From Bacillota bacterium (GTDB lineage: Bacteria > Bacillota > Clostridia > DSM-8532): a stretch of 64,000 nt of DNA. The translations under genes were made by a program, and so were the position numbers. Below the pieces are notes generated by a model. The model ran no database searches, was not told where the DNA came from, and worked only from the letters and a program-made list of their open reading frames with translations. The DNA is taken from the NCBI GenBank assembly GCA_023415205.1, contig JAEZLR010000006.1:62001-126000 (forward strand). Direction: 5' to 3'. Shown here piece after piece: positions 7,383 to 15,984 of the stretch; positions within the stretch are counted from its first letter, which is position 1, and each line of letters starts with the position of its first letter.

Positions 7383-8519
7383 ATGGACATTTCAACCCTA
7401 TGTATTCATGGAAGCCAGGATCATACCCATAGCACGGGAGCCGTCTCAGTCCCCATTTATCAATCGGCCACCTTTGTTCATCCCGCTGTGGGCGTAAGCA
7501 CGGGCTATGATTATTCAAGACTCCAAAACCCTACAAGGGAACAGCTTGAGAGGATTGTGGCCAGGCTGGAGAACGGGGTCGATGCCATGGCTTTCTCAAC
7601 AGGTATGGCAGCAATGTCTGCCATGATGGAGCTCTTTAAGCCCGGGGACCATCTTTTGGCCTCCGATGATTTGTATGGGGGCTCCCATAGGCTCTTCACC
7701 CATATTTCCAAGAAGAACGGCATAGATATCGAATTTATTGATACCTCTGACAGAAGAGAGATTCTCAGACATATCCGGAAAGAAACCAGGATGCTGTTTA
7801 TTGAGACCCCCACCAACCCCATGATGAAGGTGACCGATATTGCGGAGGCTTCGGCCATCGCTAGGGAGTTTGGCCTGCTTTTGACGGTGGATAATACCTT
7901 TCTGACTCCTTATCTTCAGAATCCCATCGATTTAGGGGCAGATATTGTCATTCACAGCGGAACAAAATACCTCTCCGGTCACAATGATACCCTGGCCGGC
8001 TTTTTAGTGGTGGCTTCCCAGGAGCTCAGTGAAAGGCTTCGATTCATTTATAAAACCACAGGGGCTTGTCTGGCACCTATGGATAGCTGGCTCATGATAA
8101 GAGGGATCAAAACCCTGGCCATCAGGATGGAGAAGCAACAGGAAAATGCCATGGCGCTGGCTCGGTGGCTGCTCACCCACCCTAAAATTCAATCGGTTTA
8201 TTATGTGGGGCTTCCCACCCATCCATCCTATGAGATCAGCCAAAGGCAGGCCAGGGGATTTGGCGCCATGATTTCTTTCCAGGTGGACAGCGAAGCTACG
8301 GCTAAGCAGTTACTGCAGCGGGTAGAATTGGCCATGTATGCAGAGAGTCTGGGAGGTGTGGAAACCCTCATCACCTATCCCATGCTTCAAACCCACGCCG
8401 ATGTTCCTCAGGAGGTAAGGGAGGCCAAGGGCATCAATGAGAGGCTTTTGAGGCTCTCAGTGGGCATTGAAAGCCTTGATGACCTGATTGCCGATCTGGA
8501 CAAGGCTCTGTCTGATTAG
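7383..8519 (+). CDS. Trans-sulfuration PLP enzyme (cystathionine gamma-synthase / beta- or gamma-lyase family, 378 aa)
   Basis: This belongs to the Cys/Met metabolism PLP-dependent family. Visible motifs are the N-terminal PIYQSATFVHP, YSRLQNPTREQLE, a glycine-rich AFSTGMAAMSA cofactor loop, VDNTFLTPY, the PLP-binding lysine in HSGTKYLSGHND, and ESLGGVETL near the C terminus. The family contains cystathionine gamma-synthase, beta-lyase and gamma-lyase, which cannot be separated by eye. The ATG at 7383 is chosen over the GTG at 7374 because AGAGGTGA overlaps the GTG and is correctly spaced for the ATG. It is followed 31 bases later by a second C-S lyase of the PatB type, so the pair probably interconverts cysteine, homocysteine and methionine precursors. 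It is cytoplasmic. Confidence 0.88.
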   Translation: MDISTLCIHGSQDHTHSTGAVSVPIYQSATFVHPAVGVSTGYDYSRLQNPTREQLERIVARLENGVDAMAFSTGMAAMSAMMELFKPGDHLLASDDLYGGSHRLFTHISKKNGIDIEFIDTSDRREILRHIRKETRMLFIETPTNPMMKVTDIAEASAIAREFGLLLTVDNTFLTPYLQNPIDLGADIVIHSGTKYLSGHNDTLAGFLVVASQELSERLRFIYKTTGACLAPMDSWLMIRGIKTLAIRMEKQQENAMALARWLLTHPKIQSVYYVGLPTHPSYEISQRQARGFGAMISFQVDSEATAKQLLQRVELAMYAESLGGVETLITYPMLQTHADVPQEVREAKGINERLLRLSVGIESLDDLIADLDKALSD

Positions 8520-8550
8520 GAGGTTATCCTGAAAGGGAGGCGACTATAGA

Positions 8551-9774
8551 ATGAAGCGTTTTGATGAAATGATAGACAGGAAGGGTACCCTTTCCTTAAA
8601 ATATGATTTTGCCGCTGAACGGGGGAAACCCGAGGATTTAATCCCCCTATGGGTGGCTGATATGGATTTCAGCACCCCTCCCGAGGTCATTGAGGCCCTT
8701 GTAAGGGTTTCAAGGCACGGTATCTTCGGATATTCCGAAAGCAAGGAAGAGTATTTTGAAGCATTGTATCATTGGTTTTTGTCACGATTTGGCTGGAAGA
8801 TCAACCGAGGTTGGCTTATTAAAACTCCGGGAGTGGTTTTTGCCATCGCGGCGGCTCTCCGGGCGTTAACCGAGAAGGGTGATGCTGTTATGATTCAGCA
8901 GCCCGTATATTACCCCTTCCAGGAGGTTATTGAGTCCAATGAGCGGAAGCTTATCAATAATGCTCTGGTTTATGAGGAGGGGAGCTACCGTATTGATTTT
9001 GAGGATTTTGAAGAGAAAATTGCCACCCATAAGGTCAAGCTCTTCATTCTGTGCAGCCCCCATAATCCGGTGGGAAGGGTATGGTCACAGGAAGAATTGA
9101 TCCACATGGGGGACATCTGCCTCAAATATGGTGTGATCATTGTCTCCGATGAAATTCATGCAGATTTTGTGTATCCTGGATTTAACCATTTCCTGTTTCC
9201 CTCCCTGAAGCCCGAATTTCTTGATATCACCATCCTTTGCACAGCGCCAAGTAAAACCTTCAATCTTGCAGGCCTTCAGGTGTCCAACATTTTTATTGCA
9301 AATAAGGAGATAAAAAGAAGGGTTAAAAAGGAAATTGTTCGCACCGGCTACAGTCAGCTCAACACCTACGGCCTTGTGGCCTGTCAGGCTGCCTATACCT
9401 ACGGTGCGTCCTGGCTGGAGGAGCTTAAACAGTATTTGAATGAAAATCTTCGATTTGTCAGAGAGTTTATTGCTTTAAGGCTTCCCCAAGTGAAGCTGGT
9501 GGAGCCTCAGGGCACCTATCTTGTCTGGCTGGATTTTCGACAACTCGGGCTTCCACAGCCTGAACTGGATGATTTGATCATTCATGGGGCGCAGCTTTGG
9601 CTGGATAGCGGCACCATGTTTGGACAAGAGGGAGAAGGCTTTCAACGGATGAATATTGCCTGTCCCCGGTCCGTTTTGGAAAAGGCCTTTCTCAATCTTG
9701 AACGGGCTTTGAAGAATTTGGATGGGCATGATCAGCAGCAGGATATAAGTGGTGGAGGATATCCAGGCAAGTGA
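8551..9774 (+). CDS. PatB/MalY-type C-S lyase, aminotransferase class I fold (407 aa)
   Basis: This is a fold-type I PLP enzyme like Bacillus PatB and E. coli MalY, which cleave cystathionine (beta-lyase activity). Typical features are LWVADMDFSTPPEVIEAL near the start, FGYSESKEEYF, the LCSPHNPVGRVW loop, SDEIHADF, and the Schiff-base lysine in TAPSKTFNLAGLQ. The arginine that binds the carboxylate is likely in MNIACPRS near the end. The length is as expected, with a slightly extended basic tail. It lies 31 bases after the trans-sulfuration enzyme and is preceded by GGGAGG, so co-transcription is likely. Together they could convert cystathionine to homocysteine. A role in degrading other C-S substrates cannot be excluded. 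Confidence 0.88.
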   Translation: MKRFDEMIDRKGTLSLKYDFAAERGKPEDLIPLWVADMDFSTPPEVIEALVRVSRHGIFGYSESKEEYFEALYHWFLSRFGWKINRGWLIKTPGVVFAIAAALRALTEKGDAVMIQQPVYYPFQEVIESNERKLINNALVYEEGSYRIDFEDFEEKIATHKVKLFILCSPHNPVGRVWSQEELIHMGDICLKYGVIIVSDEIHADFVYPGFNHFLFPSLKPEFLDITILCTAPSKTFNLAGLQVSNIFIANKEIKRRVKKEIVRTGYSQLNTYGLVACQAAYTYGASWLEELKQYLNENLRFVREFIALRLPQVKLVEPQGTYLVWLDFRQLGLPQPELDDLIIHGAQLWLDSGTMFGQEGEGFQRMNIACPRSVLEKAFLNLERALKNLDGHDQQQDISGGGYPGK

Positions 9775-9812
9775 ATAATAATCCATTCTTTTTCATGGTA
9801 AAATCCTGAATA

Positions 9813-9841
9813 TTTACATGTTTAATTTTTACAATTATACT
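9813..9841 (+). promoter_or_regulatory. Promoter for the lone receiver gene
   Basis: TTTACA (9813-9818), a 17-base spacer and TATACT (9836-9841) lie 45 bases before the ATG at 9886. Confidence 0.55.
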
Positions 9842-9885
9842 TAATCTGAGTGTAGATTTAACACATGGGGTCAAGGTGATTGAGC

Positions 9886-10260
9886 ATGAGACAAATTCGG
9901 GTGCTTGTAGTTGAAGATTCTCGCTTTGCGGCGGACGTAAATATCCGCCAGATTAAGAAAAGCGGATTTGAGGTGGAGTATCATATGGCTTCAGAAGAAA
10001 CCACTATGGAGTCTGCCTTGAAGGAGCAAGCCTGGGATCTTATTCTCAGTGATAACTGTATGCCGGCCTTTACCGCGTTAGGGGCGTTGGGCGTCAGGAA
10101 TCGCTTGGGCCTGAAAACACCATTTATTATCGTAACCGAGCATATGTTGGCGGATGAGATCAACTATGCCTATACACAGGGCTTAACCGCCTTTGTTTCA
10201 AAGGGAAACCTTCCTGACTTGGGTCTTATGATTCAAAGAATGTTTACAGAGCACCGTTAA
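9886..10260 (+). CDS. Stand-alone response-regulator receiver domain (124 aa)
   Basis: This is a single CheY-like receiver with no output domain. The acidic pair (Glu10, Asp11 in VVEDS), the phosphoacceptor Asp56 (LILSDNCMP), Thr84 (IIVTE) and Lys106 (FVSKG) are all present, so it should be phosphorylatable. The ATG at 9886 has AAGGTGA at good spacing; the TTG at 9880 is less likely. No histidine kinase is adjacent. In related systems such proteins act as phosphate shuttles or bind other proteins directly. A promoter is visible upstream and the gene stands alone before a long non-coding stretch. Confidence 0.85.
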   Translation: MRQIRVLVVEDSRFAADVNIRQIKKSGFEVEYHMASEETTMESALKEQAWDLILSDNCMPAFTALGALGVRNRLGLKTPFIIVTEHMLADEINYAYTQGLTAFVSKGNLPDLGLMIQRMFTEHR

Positions 10261-10440
10261 CCAATCTTCGCCTTCTGAAAAACCTGGAAAAACCAACAGA
10301 AAAGGTTGGTGGTACTTGATATAGTCAAAAAGCTTACCCAATAAAGTCTTCAAAGGATGCTTTCGTTTAAGAAGCCTTTAGATAAAATGGGGAGCGGTGT
10401 GAAGGGCTAAGCATAATTTTTAAAGTAAAAAGGATCTTAA

Positions 10441-10465
10441 AGGGGCTTGAGAAAGCCCCTTTTTT
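10441..10465 (+). terminator. Intrinsic terminator, possibly bidirectional
   Basis: AGGGGCT (10441-10447) pairs perfectly with AGCCCCT (10454-10460), followed by five Ts. It lies between the receiver gene and the convergent cupin gene. Its T-run overlaps the cupin stop codon. Bases 10261-10440 hold only a small ACCAAC/GTTGGT hairpin and no gene. Confidence 0.8.
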
Positions 10466-10814
10466 AGTTGAACAAGAGCACAGCAGCTATGAACACAAGA
10501 GGCTCATCACCATTATTCGCGATGGAATGGCATTGGCCGCCCCCGGTTTTTAAAGCATCTCCGGGGCCTATCTCGCAGGTTTGCCCATTGTCCTCCACCA
10601 GTCCTCTTCCGCTTAAAACATAGTAGATTTCCTCTTCCTGGTCGTGCTCGTGCCTCCCGATGGAACAGCCTGGCTCAAGGATTATCTTGCTAAACATGCG
10701 GCATCTGCCTTTGAACTCATGAGGTGCAAAGATATTTTCTATTGTGACGGCACCCTGGCCGCCCCGCATATTCTCTCTGATTTCAGAAACCATATCTGAG
10801 TGTTTTCTCAGCAT
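10464..10814 (-). CDS. Cupin-domain protein (116 aa)
   Basis: This is a single small cupin barrel. Motif 1 is GRHEHDQEEEIYYVLSG and holds the metal-binding His-x-His and Glu; motif 2 near PGDALKTGGGQCHSI supplies the last histidine. It therefore probably binds one divalent metal. Cupins of this size bind small molecules or act as simple isomerases or dioxygenases; the substrate is unknown. The start ATG follows CGGAGGTAGGGAAT. It lies downstream of the MFS transporter gene on the same strand (50 bases apart) and could be co-transcribed with it. Confidence 0.85.
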   Translation of the reverse strand: MLRKHSDMVSEIRENMRGGQGAVTIENIFAPHEFKGRCRMFSKIILEPGCSIGRHEHDQEEEIYYVLSGRGLVEDNGQTCEIGPGDALKTGGGQCHSIANNGDEPLVFIAAVLLFN

Positions 10815-10864
10815 ATTCCCTACCTCCGTTTATTAGGAACGAATGAAGAATTATTTTTTTTGTT

Positions 10865-12163
10865 TTAATGAGTTTTCTTTCGGGGTCTCATGAAAATACT
10901 TATGTACACCGCACAGAGCATTAATAGTATCGACGAGATTAAAAACAGGATTTGTTTGATATCAAAGGCGGTTCCCAACAGAATAATGCTTTCCTTACCA
11001 TAGCGGTTGACCAACTGGGAGCCCACTATGGCCGCAAGATAGCCGATGATGCCGCTGCTCGCTGCATTAAAGCCCAAGTAAACCGTCCGTTTCTCGTCGG
11101 GAGTAAAGTCAAATTGCATATTGAAAAGAGCCACATTGATGCCCGACCATGCGGTGCCCCCGATCATATGGGTGACGGCTAAAAGGACAAGAAGAATGGG
11201 GCTGCCCTTTGCGGCTAAAAACCAAAGGCCATGACAGACGGCCAATATACCGATGGTCAGCTTGGTGGTATGGGTCCAGCCTTTTTTGTCGGCATATTTT
11301 CCCCATGCCCTTGCACTGAGCACATAGAAGAGTGAGTTGATCATGGAGAGAATCGTAATGGTGGTGTAATTAAGGCCAAGGTCAGATTTGAGATAAACAC
11401 CAAAAAAGGCGCCCCCAATCTGAGTGGCGATATTCCAAAGAATGGACATAATAAAATAATTGATAAACACCTTGTCCTTAAATGGAAGGGTGAAAATCTC
11501 AACGATACGGATACGTTCCTTGCTATGGAGCAAAGGAACCTCCTTTATCTTCATATAGGAAGTGAAGTTAATCAGCGCGAGAACAAAAATAACTCCATAG
11601 ACGATAATATACCCAACCAGCTCCTTGTCGGCTTCGGTATAGCTATCCAGAATCTTGCCCAGGATCAGGGTGACGGCTGTGGCTGTCAAAAGTATGTAGG
11701 ATTCCCGATTACCGAAATATTTCCCCCGCATGTTCTGGGGCACAAAGCTGACGTACAGGTTGGAGATGGCTGGGGTCACAAAGCTAACCCCCACATAGGA
11801 GAAAAAAAAGATAATTCCCGTCAGCCAAAGCTTCACGTCTCTGTCCAGGGGCAGGAAGGGGATGAGGATTAGAGCAGAAAGAAGAAAACGATGCAGTGAA
11901 GAGCCTATAAGTATGATTCTCTTTCTATAGGGAAGGCTCTCCAGGATGATGGGGGATAAAAACTGAATGACCGCAGCAAGAACAGGTATGGCAAGAATAT
12001 ATCCGCATACTGCGTCACTGGCACCCATAGCCTTAAGCAATCCAACTAGAAAAGCGCCACTGGTCAGATTAAAAATCGTTCTGGCAGTTGCGCCCTCCAG
12101 TATTCCGAGAAAACGATTTTTTTCAAGGTCCTTCTCTGAAACGTATTTTTGTTGTAAAGGCAT
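10865..12163 (-). CDS. Major facilitator superfamily transporter (432 aa)
   Basis: This is a 12-helix membrane protein with alternating hydrophobic segments of about 20 residues. A basic loop after the second helix (ESLPYRKRI) and a second basic loop in the C-terminal half (KYADKKGWTH) fit the MFS two-bundle layout. Transported substrate cannot be deduced: no drug-export motif C is obvious. It is related by general look to the YfkF/permease-like MFS carriers of Firmicutes. The start at 12163 is the only ATG giving a complete cytosolic N terminus. It sits between darA and the cupin gene on the same strand. Confidence 0.82.
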   Translation of the reverse strand: MPLQQKYVSEKDLEKNRFLGILEGATARTIFNLTSGAFLVGLLKAMGASDAVCGYILAIPVLAAVIQFLSPIILESLPYRKRIILIGSSLHRFLLSALILIPFLPLDRDVKLWLTGIIFFFSYVGVSFVTPAISNLYVSFVPQNMRGKYFGNRESYILLTATAVTLILGKILDSYTEADKELVGYIIVYGVIFVLALINFTSYMKIKEVPLLHSKERIRIVEIFTLPFKDKVFINYFIMSILWNIATQIGGAFFGVYLKSDLGLNYTTITILSMINSLFYVLSARAWGKYADKKGWTHTTKLTIGILAVCHGLWFLAAKGSPILLVLLAVTHMIGGTAWSGINVALFNMQFDFTPDEKRTVYLGFNAASSGIIGYLAAIVGSQLVNRYGKESIILLGTAFDIKQILFLISSILLMLCAVYISIFMRPRKKTH

Positions 12164-12202
12164 GTCGGTAACCTCATGTCAGCTCACACTGCTCTCTTTT
12201 GT

Positions 12203-12532
12203 CTAGAGCTTAAGAAACTGATCGATATTAATGGTAAAAACTGTGGCTCCGCCCACATTAACCTCTATGGGCATGGCCATATTAAATGCCCCAAAACTGC
12301 CTGGAAGCTTCTCAGGAGCAATCATGCGACGCCTGGATTTACAGGTGTCCCTTATGATGGAAAGGGCCTGCTCAACCTTGTCGTCATCGGTGGCAATCAG
12401 GAAAGTTGTGTTTCCGCTTTTCAGAAAACCGCCGCTGGAGCAGAGCTTTGTTGTACCAAAACCTTCGCGGTTAAGATTGTCGGCAAGGAAATTGCTGTCT
12501 TCATCACTGACAATGGCAAATAATAGCTTCAT
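12203..12532 (-). CDS. darA: Cyclic di-AMP receptor DarA/PstA (109 aa)
   Basis: This is a PII-like trimeric signal protein that binds c-di-AMP. It has the family pattern MKLLFAIVSDEDSNFLADNL, the phosphate-binding stretch SSGGFLKSGNTTFLI, and the C-terminal VEVNVGGATVFTI strand. The middle B-loop is typical in length. The ATG at 12532 is preferred over one nine bases upstream because AAGGAGG abuts the latter. c-di-AMP controls potassium and wall homeostasis in Firmicutes, but the direct target of DarA is not known. It is upstream of the MFS gene on the same strand with a 39-base gap. Confidence 0.92.
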   Translation of the reverse strand: MKLLFAIVSDEDSNFLADNLNREGFGTTKLCSSGGFLKSGNTTFLIATDDDKVEQALSIIRDTCKSRRRMIAPEKLPGSFGAFNMAMPIEVNVGGATVFTINIDQFLKL

Positions 12533-12621
12533 ATGATACATCCTCCTTGGCTACTCAATAACCGTATACTTACCTTTATTATAAGGGATACCCCTTCACT
12601 CTTCAATCAAATAATCACATC

Positions 12622-13575
12622 TTAAGTCTGTGCCATGAGAGGCTTTAGACTCTCCTCCCAGGGTATTTGAGGCAGGGTGACGGTCAGACCCTGGAGATAA
12701 CCCAGATGTCCCGAATCGGTGATAAAGTTGAAGGTCAGCCTAACTGCCCATAGAGCCTGCCATTTGGCTCTCATAGCCTTGTTCACCGCATTCTTACCGT
12801 ACTTGCCGTCGCCTACCAGAGGATATCCTTCAAAAGCTAAGTGCGCCCGTATCTGATGGGTCTTTCCTGTCACCAATTCAACCTCTAAAAGAGAAAAGTC
12901 CCCCAGTCTCTGAAGCACCCGATAACGGGTGATAATGCGATCGGCGCCCTTAAATGGGGTATCCGATACCAAAACCTGGCTTTTACTGTTGTCCTTCCGC
13001 AAATAACCTATGAGCTCTTTGTCTGTGTCAGGGGGAGTACCTACCACCAGGCAGTGATAAACCTTTTTAAGCTCATGCTGCTTGAATTTATCCAGCATGA
13101 TTTCAAGGGTGTGGGGATCCTTGGCTAACATCACCAGGCCGCCGGTATTTCTGTCAATTCGGTGGCAAAGTGCCGGAAAACCCTCTTTGTAGGGGAGTTT
13201 GTCTCGTTTTCGCAAAAGGGCCTGAAGCATCCGGTCCAAAACCTGGTCCTCCTGGTTTTTATCCTGATGAACGGGCAGGCCCTGAGGCTTGGAAACAATG
13301 AGAAGGTAATCATCCTCATAGACAATGGGGATAAGGTTCTCTTGTGTAGAATCCTTGTCCTGCCCCTCAGGAAGGTACGCCTCGGGGATATAGACCTCTA
13401 CCTCCTGTCCCGAGCTCAAGGGATAGGATTCTTTAACCCGCTGACCGTTGACCTTGATACTCCGTTTTCGGAAGGCCTTAAAAAGAACCGAGGCAGGGAC
13501 GCCTGGCAGATTCTCAAATAGAAAGCTGTCCACCCTTTGACCATGGTGTTTTAATGTAACCCTGTATTGTCTCAT
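12622..13575 (-). CDS. RluA-family pseudouridine synthase (317 aa)
   Basis: The first 65 residues form an S4 RNA-binding domain (RVDSFLFENLPGV, IKVNGQRVKES). The catalytic domain holds the RluA motif HRIDRNTGGLVMLAK with the nucleophilic aspartate, followed by KVYHCLVVG and the late TGKTHQIRAHLA motif. These enzymes isomerise uridine in large-subunit rRNA or tRNA; the layout matches RluC/RluD-type proteins (about 300 residues). The exact target is not decided by sequence. It lies just downstream of the VanW gene on the same strand (16-base gap) and may be read from its promoter. Confidence 0.93.
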   Translation of the reverse strand: MRQYRVTLKHHGQRVDSFLFENLPGVPASVLFKAFRKRSIKVNGQRVKESYPLSSGQEVEVYIPEAYLPEGQDKDSTQENLIPIVYEDDYLLIVSKPQGLPVHQDKNQEDQVLDRMLQALLRKRDKLPYKEGFPALCHRIDRNTGGLVMLAKDPHTLEIMLDKFKQHELKKVYHCLVVGTPPDTDKELIGYLRKDNSKSQVLVSDTPFKGADRIITRYRVLQRLGDFSLLEVELVTGKTHQIRAHLAFEGYPLVGDGKYGKNAVNKAMRAKWQALWAVRLTFNFITDSGHLGYLQGLTVTLPQIPWEESLKPLMAQT

Positions 13576-13591
13576 GATTCACCTCAAGGCA

Positions 13592-15232
13592 TTATTCTAT
13601 CATATCCATGACAGATGCCGTACCACGGATGATTTTTCTCGGAAGCATCTGATAATTACTTTTATGAAGCTTTTCCTCACGGATCAGAACCTCGCCCATA
13701 AATACCCTGATATAGGTTTCAACTTCATAGCCGTCCATTCCCTTTTCAGCGACCTGTACCGTTCCTGGGGGCAGGGAGGAATCATTGAACACCTGCTCCT
13801 TGACAGGTATTTTTTTGAGGGTTTTGGTAGCGATCTTTACCTTCATTTCCGGGTAGTCATTGGTGGAGCGTATGCTCATGCTCACTTGGTTCCCAATCAC
13901 TTTGGCGCTGATGATTATGGGATAGGGGGTGGAGTTTTGAAAAACCAGATCCGCATAGCCGTAGGACACGGCAGCATCAGTGCCCAAGGGGACATATCCT
14001 ACCGTAAACATGTGGTTATGGCGCTCCGATACCGTTAAATTTGCCCGGAGCACAGCATTATACAAGGTGGTGGATACCTGACAGATGCCGCCCCCCGTTC
14101 CATCACGGATTTCTCCTGCAACATAGATATGGGCGATCTTGTAGCCCTTATCCACCGTGCGTGGGCCAACAACCTTGTTAAAGGAGAACTCCTCGCCGGG
14201 CAGGAGAATGGTTCCGTCTATACTCTTTGCAGCAAGCCCGATATTGATTCCCCGATTTTTATTATTTTCGGTGTCTGTATTAAAGTATGTAGTGTAGGCG
14301 GCCAAGGTATCTCTAAAAACCTGCTCCTTGAGTTGCTCGTCGGTGACCGGCGGAGAGGTGAACTCCACAGGAAGAAGAATTTCTTCGTAATCACTGGTCC
14401 CTCTGTTTTCCAGGTAGTTGACTACTTCAAGAAGCTGAGCCCTGCCGATTCTACGGCCATTCTGGTGGGGTTTTATCTCATAGGTGGTTCTGGAGGTCTT
14501 GATAAATTCCGCATTAATAGGTTCCTGGTTAAGGGTCTTCAGAGTGGTTTCAAAATCAATAGGTGCCGGAGGCTTTTGATTGACCCAAACCTTAATGCTT
14601 ACAGGACCTGTACCCAAAACGGCTTGAATGATGTCGTTCTTTAGCCTGTCTCGGTCAGCCTCCTGACCCGGTATCCCGGTAAGCAGCATAGCCCTGTCTT
14701 CGTATATTACAATATTGGTAGGGACAACCTCCTTGTAAACCTGCTTGCAGATATCATCGAGAAAACTGTTGAAGGCCTTGGTTCCGAAATCAACCGTAAG
14801 CTCAAGAGGCTGGGGATTGGCCCTGAGACAAGCGATTTGAGAAATCCGCTCCAAGAGGGTTCCCGTACGACCCTTTTCAAATGCCCTGGCACTCATAGCG
14901 CCGATGTCAATGCGAATACCTAGTTCGGAGAAGGTGATATTTCTCTCAAAATGATCGGAGATCAGAGTTAGAGAAGCCTCCTGAAAGGCATCGGAATAGT
15001 GCTCCTCAAGATAGTGGGAAAGCTCCTCTTGGGTAAGGCCACCCATATCCTTGCCATCCACAAGAATGCCCTTGTAGATGGAAGTGCTATTGATTACCAT
15101 GCTCGTAAAAACAAGGGCTAGGATTAAGAACCCACCGGCTAAGAATAATAGGAGAAATAGGGCAAGCCTGAGCTTCCCGGCAAGAGGTTTTGGGGTGGAG
15201 TTGGGCATTTTATGGAGCTGGCCTGTATCCAT
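13592..15232 (-). CDS. VanW family protein with YoaR-like wall-binding domain (546 aa)
   Basis: This is an envelope protein with one N-terminal transmembrane helix (about residues 25-50) and the rest outside. An extracellular YoaR-like region (putative peptidoglycan binding) leads to the VanW core, seen as ILLPGEEFSFNKVVGPRT, GGGICQVSTTLYNA and HMFTVGYVPLG. A G5-like C-terminal strand region (YIRVFMGEVLIREEKL) ends the protein. The ATG at 15232 is chosen: a longer frame would begin at 15298, upstream of the promoter at 15267-15295. VanW proteins occur near vancomycin-resistance genes but have no proven activity. No van gene is nearby, so resistance is not implied. Confidence 0.88.
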   Translation of the reverse strand: MDTGQLHKMPNSTPKPLAGKLRLALFLLLFLAGGFLILALVFTSMVINSTSIYKGILVDGKDMGGLTQEELSHYLEEHYSDAFQEASLTLISDHFERNITFSELGIRIDIGAMSARAFEKGRTGTLLERISQIACLRANPQPLELTVDFGTKAFNSFLDDICKQVYKEVVPTNIVIYEDRAMLLTGIPGQEADRDRLKNDIIQAVLGTGPVSIKVWVNQKPPAPIDFETTLKTLNQEPINAEFIKTSRTTYEIKPHQNGRRIGRAQLLEVVNYLENRGTSDYEEILLPVEFTSPPVTDEQLKEQVFRDTLAAYTTYFNTDTENNKNRGINIGLAAKSIDGTILLPGEEFSFNKVVGPRTVDKGYKIAHIYVAGEIRDGTGGGICQVSTTLYNAVLRANLTVSERHNHMFTVGYVPLGTDAAVSYGYADLVFQNSTPYPIIISAKVIGNQVSMSIRSTNDYPEMKVKIATKTLKKIPVKEQVFNDSSLPPGTVQVAEKGMDGYEVETYIRVFMGEVLIREEKLHKSNYQMLPRKIIRGTASVMDMIE

Positions 15233-15266
15233 GGCATATCCCTTCACAAGTAATGTGCTTGACACT

Positions 15267-15295
15267 ATTATCGCAGGTTTAAAAATCGTTGACAA
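15267..15295 (-). promoter_or_regulatory. Promoter for the VanW gene
   Basis: On the reverse strand TTGTCA (15290-15295) and GATAAT (15267-15272) are 17 bases apart, 35 bases before the ATG at 15232. This also excludes the longer VanW start. Confidence 0.65.
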
Positions 15296-15371
15296 CAAGT
15301 GGACCTTGGAGTTTTTACCAGACCACCATTATGATATACTAAAGAAGTAATTGTTTTAGAAGGTGAATTTA

Positions 15372-15962
15372 ATGGAAATATTGAATCAGATTGACACCCA
15401 TGCGCTTTTAAAGCGGCTGGGCCCGGAGGCCTGGCTCGATGAAATTGATTTCTCTTTTAAGCAAAAGCGCTTTTTCTATAAAACCAAGGATATTATCAAG
15501 TACGATCGAATGGGAGAGGTGGTCTTTGCTGTTGAACGCCCCAATGGACGGTTCATTTGTGTCAGAAGCAAGGATTATCCCCGAGGTGTCTTCCGGGTAC
15601 CCACCGGAGGTGTGGGACATAGGGAAGATATCCTTGAGGCTGTGACCCGGGAGGTCGGTGAGGAGCTTGGGCTTAAGGCATCCATCCATCGTTTTCTGGG
15701 CATTAACCAGATCCGAATGACCTATGGAGACGAAGCCCTCTACTTTTATTCATTCTTTTTTCATCTAAAGGAAACCGGTGGCAACCTCCTAAAGGATGCC
15801 ACTGACCAAGAGGTCTCCGAGGTTCTAGAGGCGGATGGAAAGGAGCTTTGCAGCCTAGCTGCGGGCCTGCTACATCTTGAGCCTGAATGGTACGATTGGG
15901 GACATTTCCGTTATTTGACGACTCACCCCATCGCCGAGTATGTCAAGGCTCTTGAAAGATAG
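15372..15962 (+). CDS. NUDIX hydrolase (196 aa)
   Basis: The Nudix box is complete: GGVGHREDILEAVTREVGEE continues into LGL and carries the REVGEE metal-binding core. The flanking beta-sheet (MGEVVFAVERPNGRFICVRS) is of the usual type. NUDIX enzymes hydrolyse nucleoside diphosphates linked to other moieties; substrate is unknown. The N-terminal 45 residues are a helical extension not found in minimal Nudix proteins. The ATG at 15372 has AGAAGGTG at 6 bases; the GTG at 15363 is too close to that site. Divergent from VanW. A TTGGAG/TATGAT promoter with an 18-base spacer lies in 15306-15337. Confidence 0.88.
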   Translation: MEILNQIDTHALLKRLGPEAWLDEIDFSFKQKRFFYKTKDIIKYDRMGEVVFAVERPNGRFICVRSKDYPRGVFRVPTGGVGHREDILEAVTREVGEELGLKASIHRFLGINQIRMTYGDEALYFYSFFFHLKETGGNLLKDATDQEVSEVLEADGKELCSLAAGLLHLEPEWYDWGHFRYLTTHPIAEYVKALER

Positions 15963-15984
15963 CCTTTTAGAAGGAGGAGTTTCC

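Noticed and set aside
8004..8243. Reverse ORFs within the trans-sulfuration enzyme gene
   Set aside because: Shadow frames with no start signal.
13574..14644. Two forward ORFs of 154 and 171 residues
   Set aside because: Antisense shadows of the VanW gene; no family signature.
13592..15232. Vancomycin resistance gene
   Set aside because: VanW is only a family name; no vanHAX or regulators are nearby.
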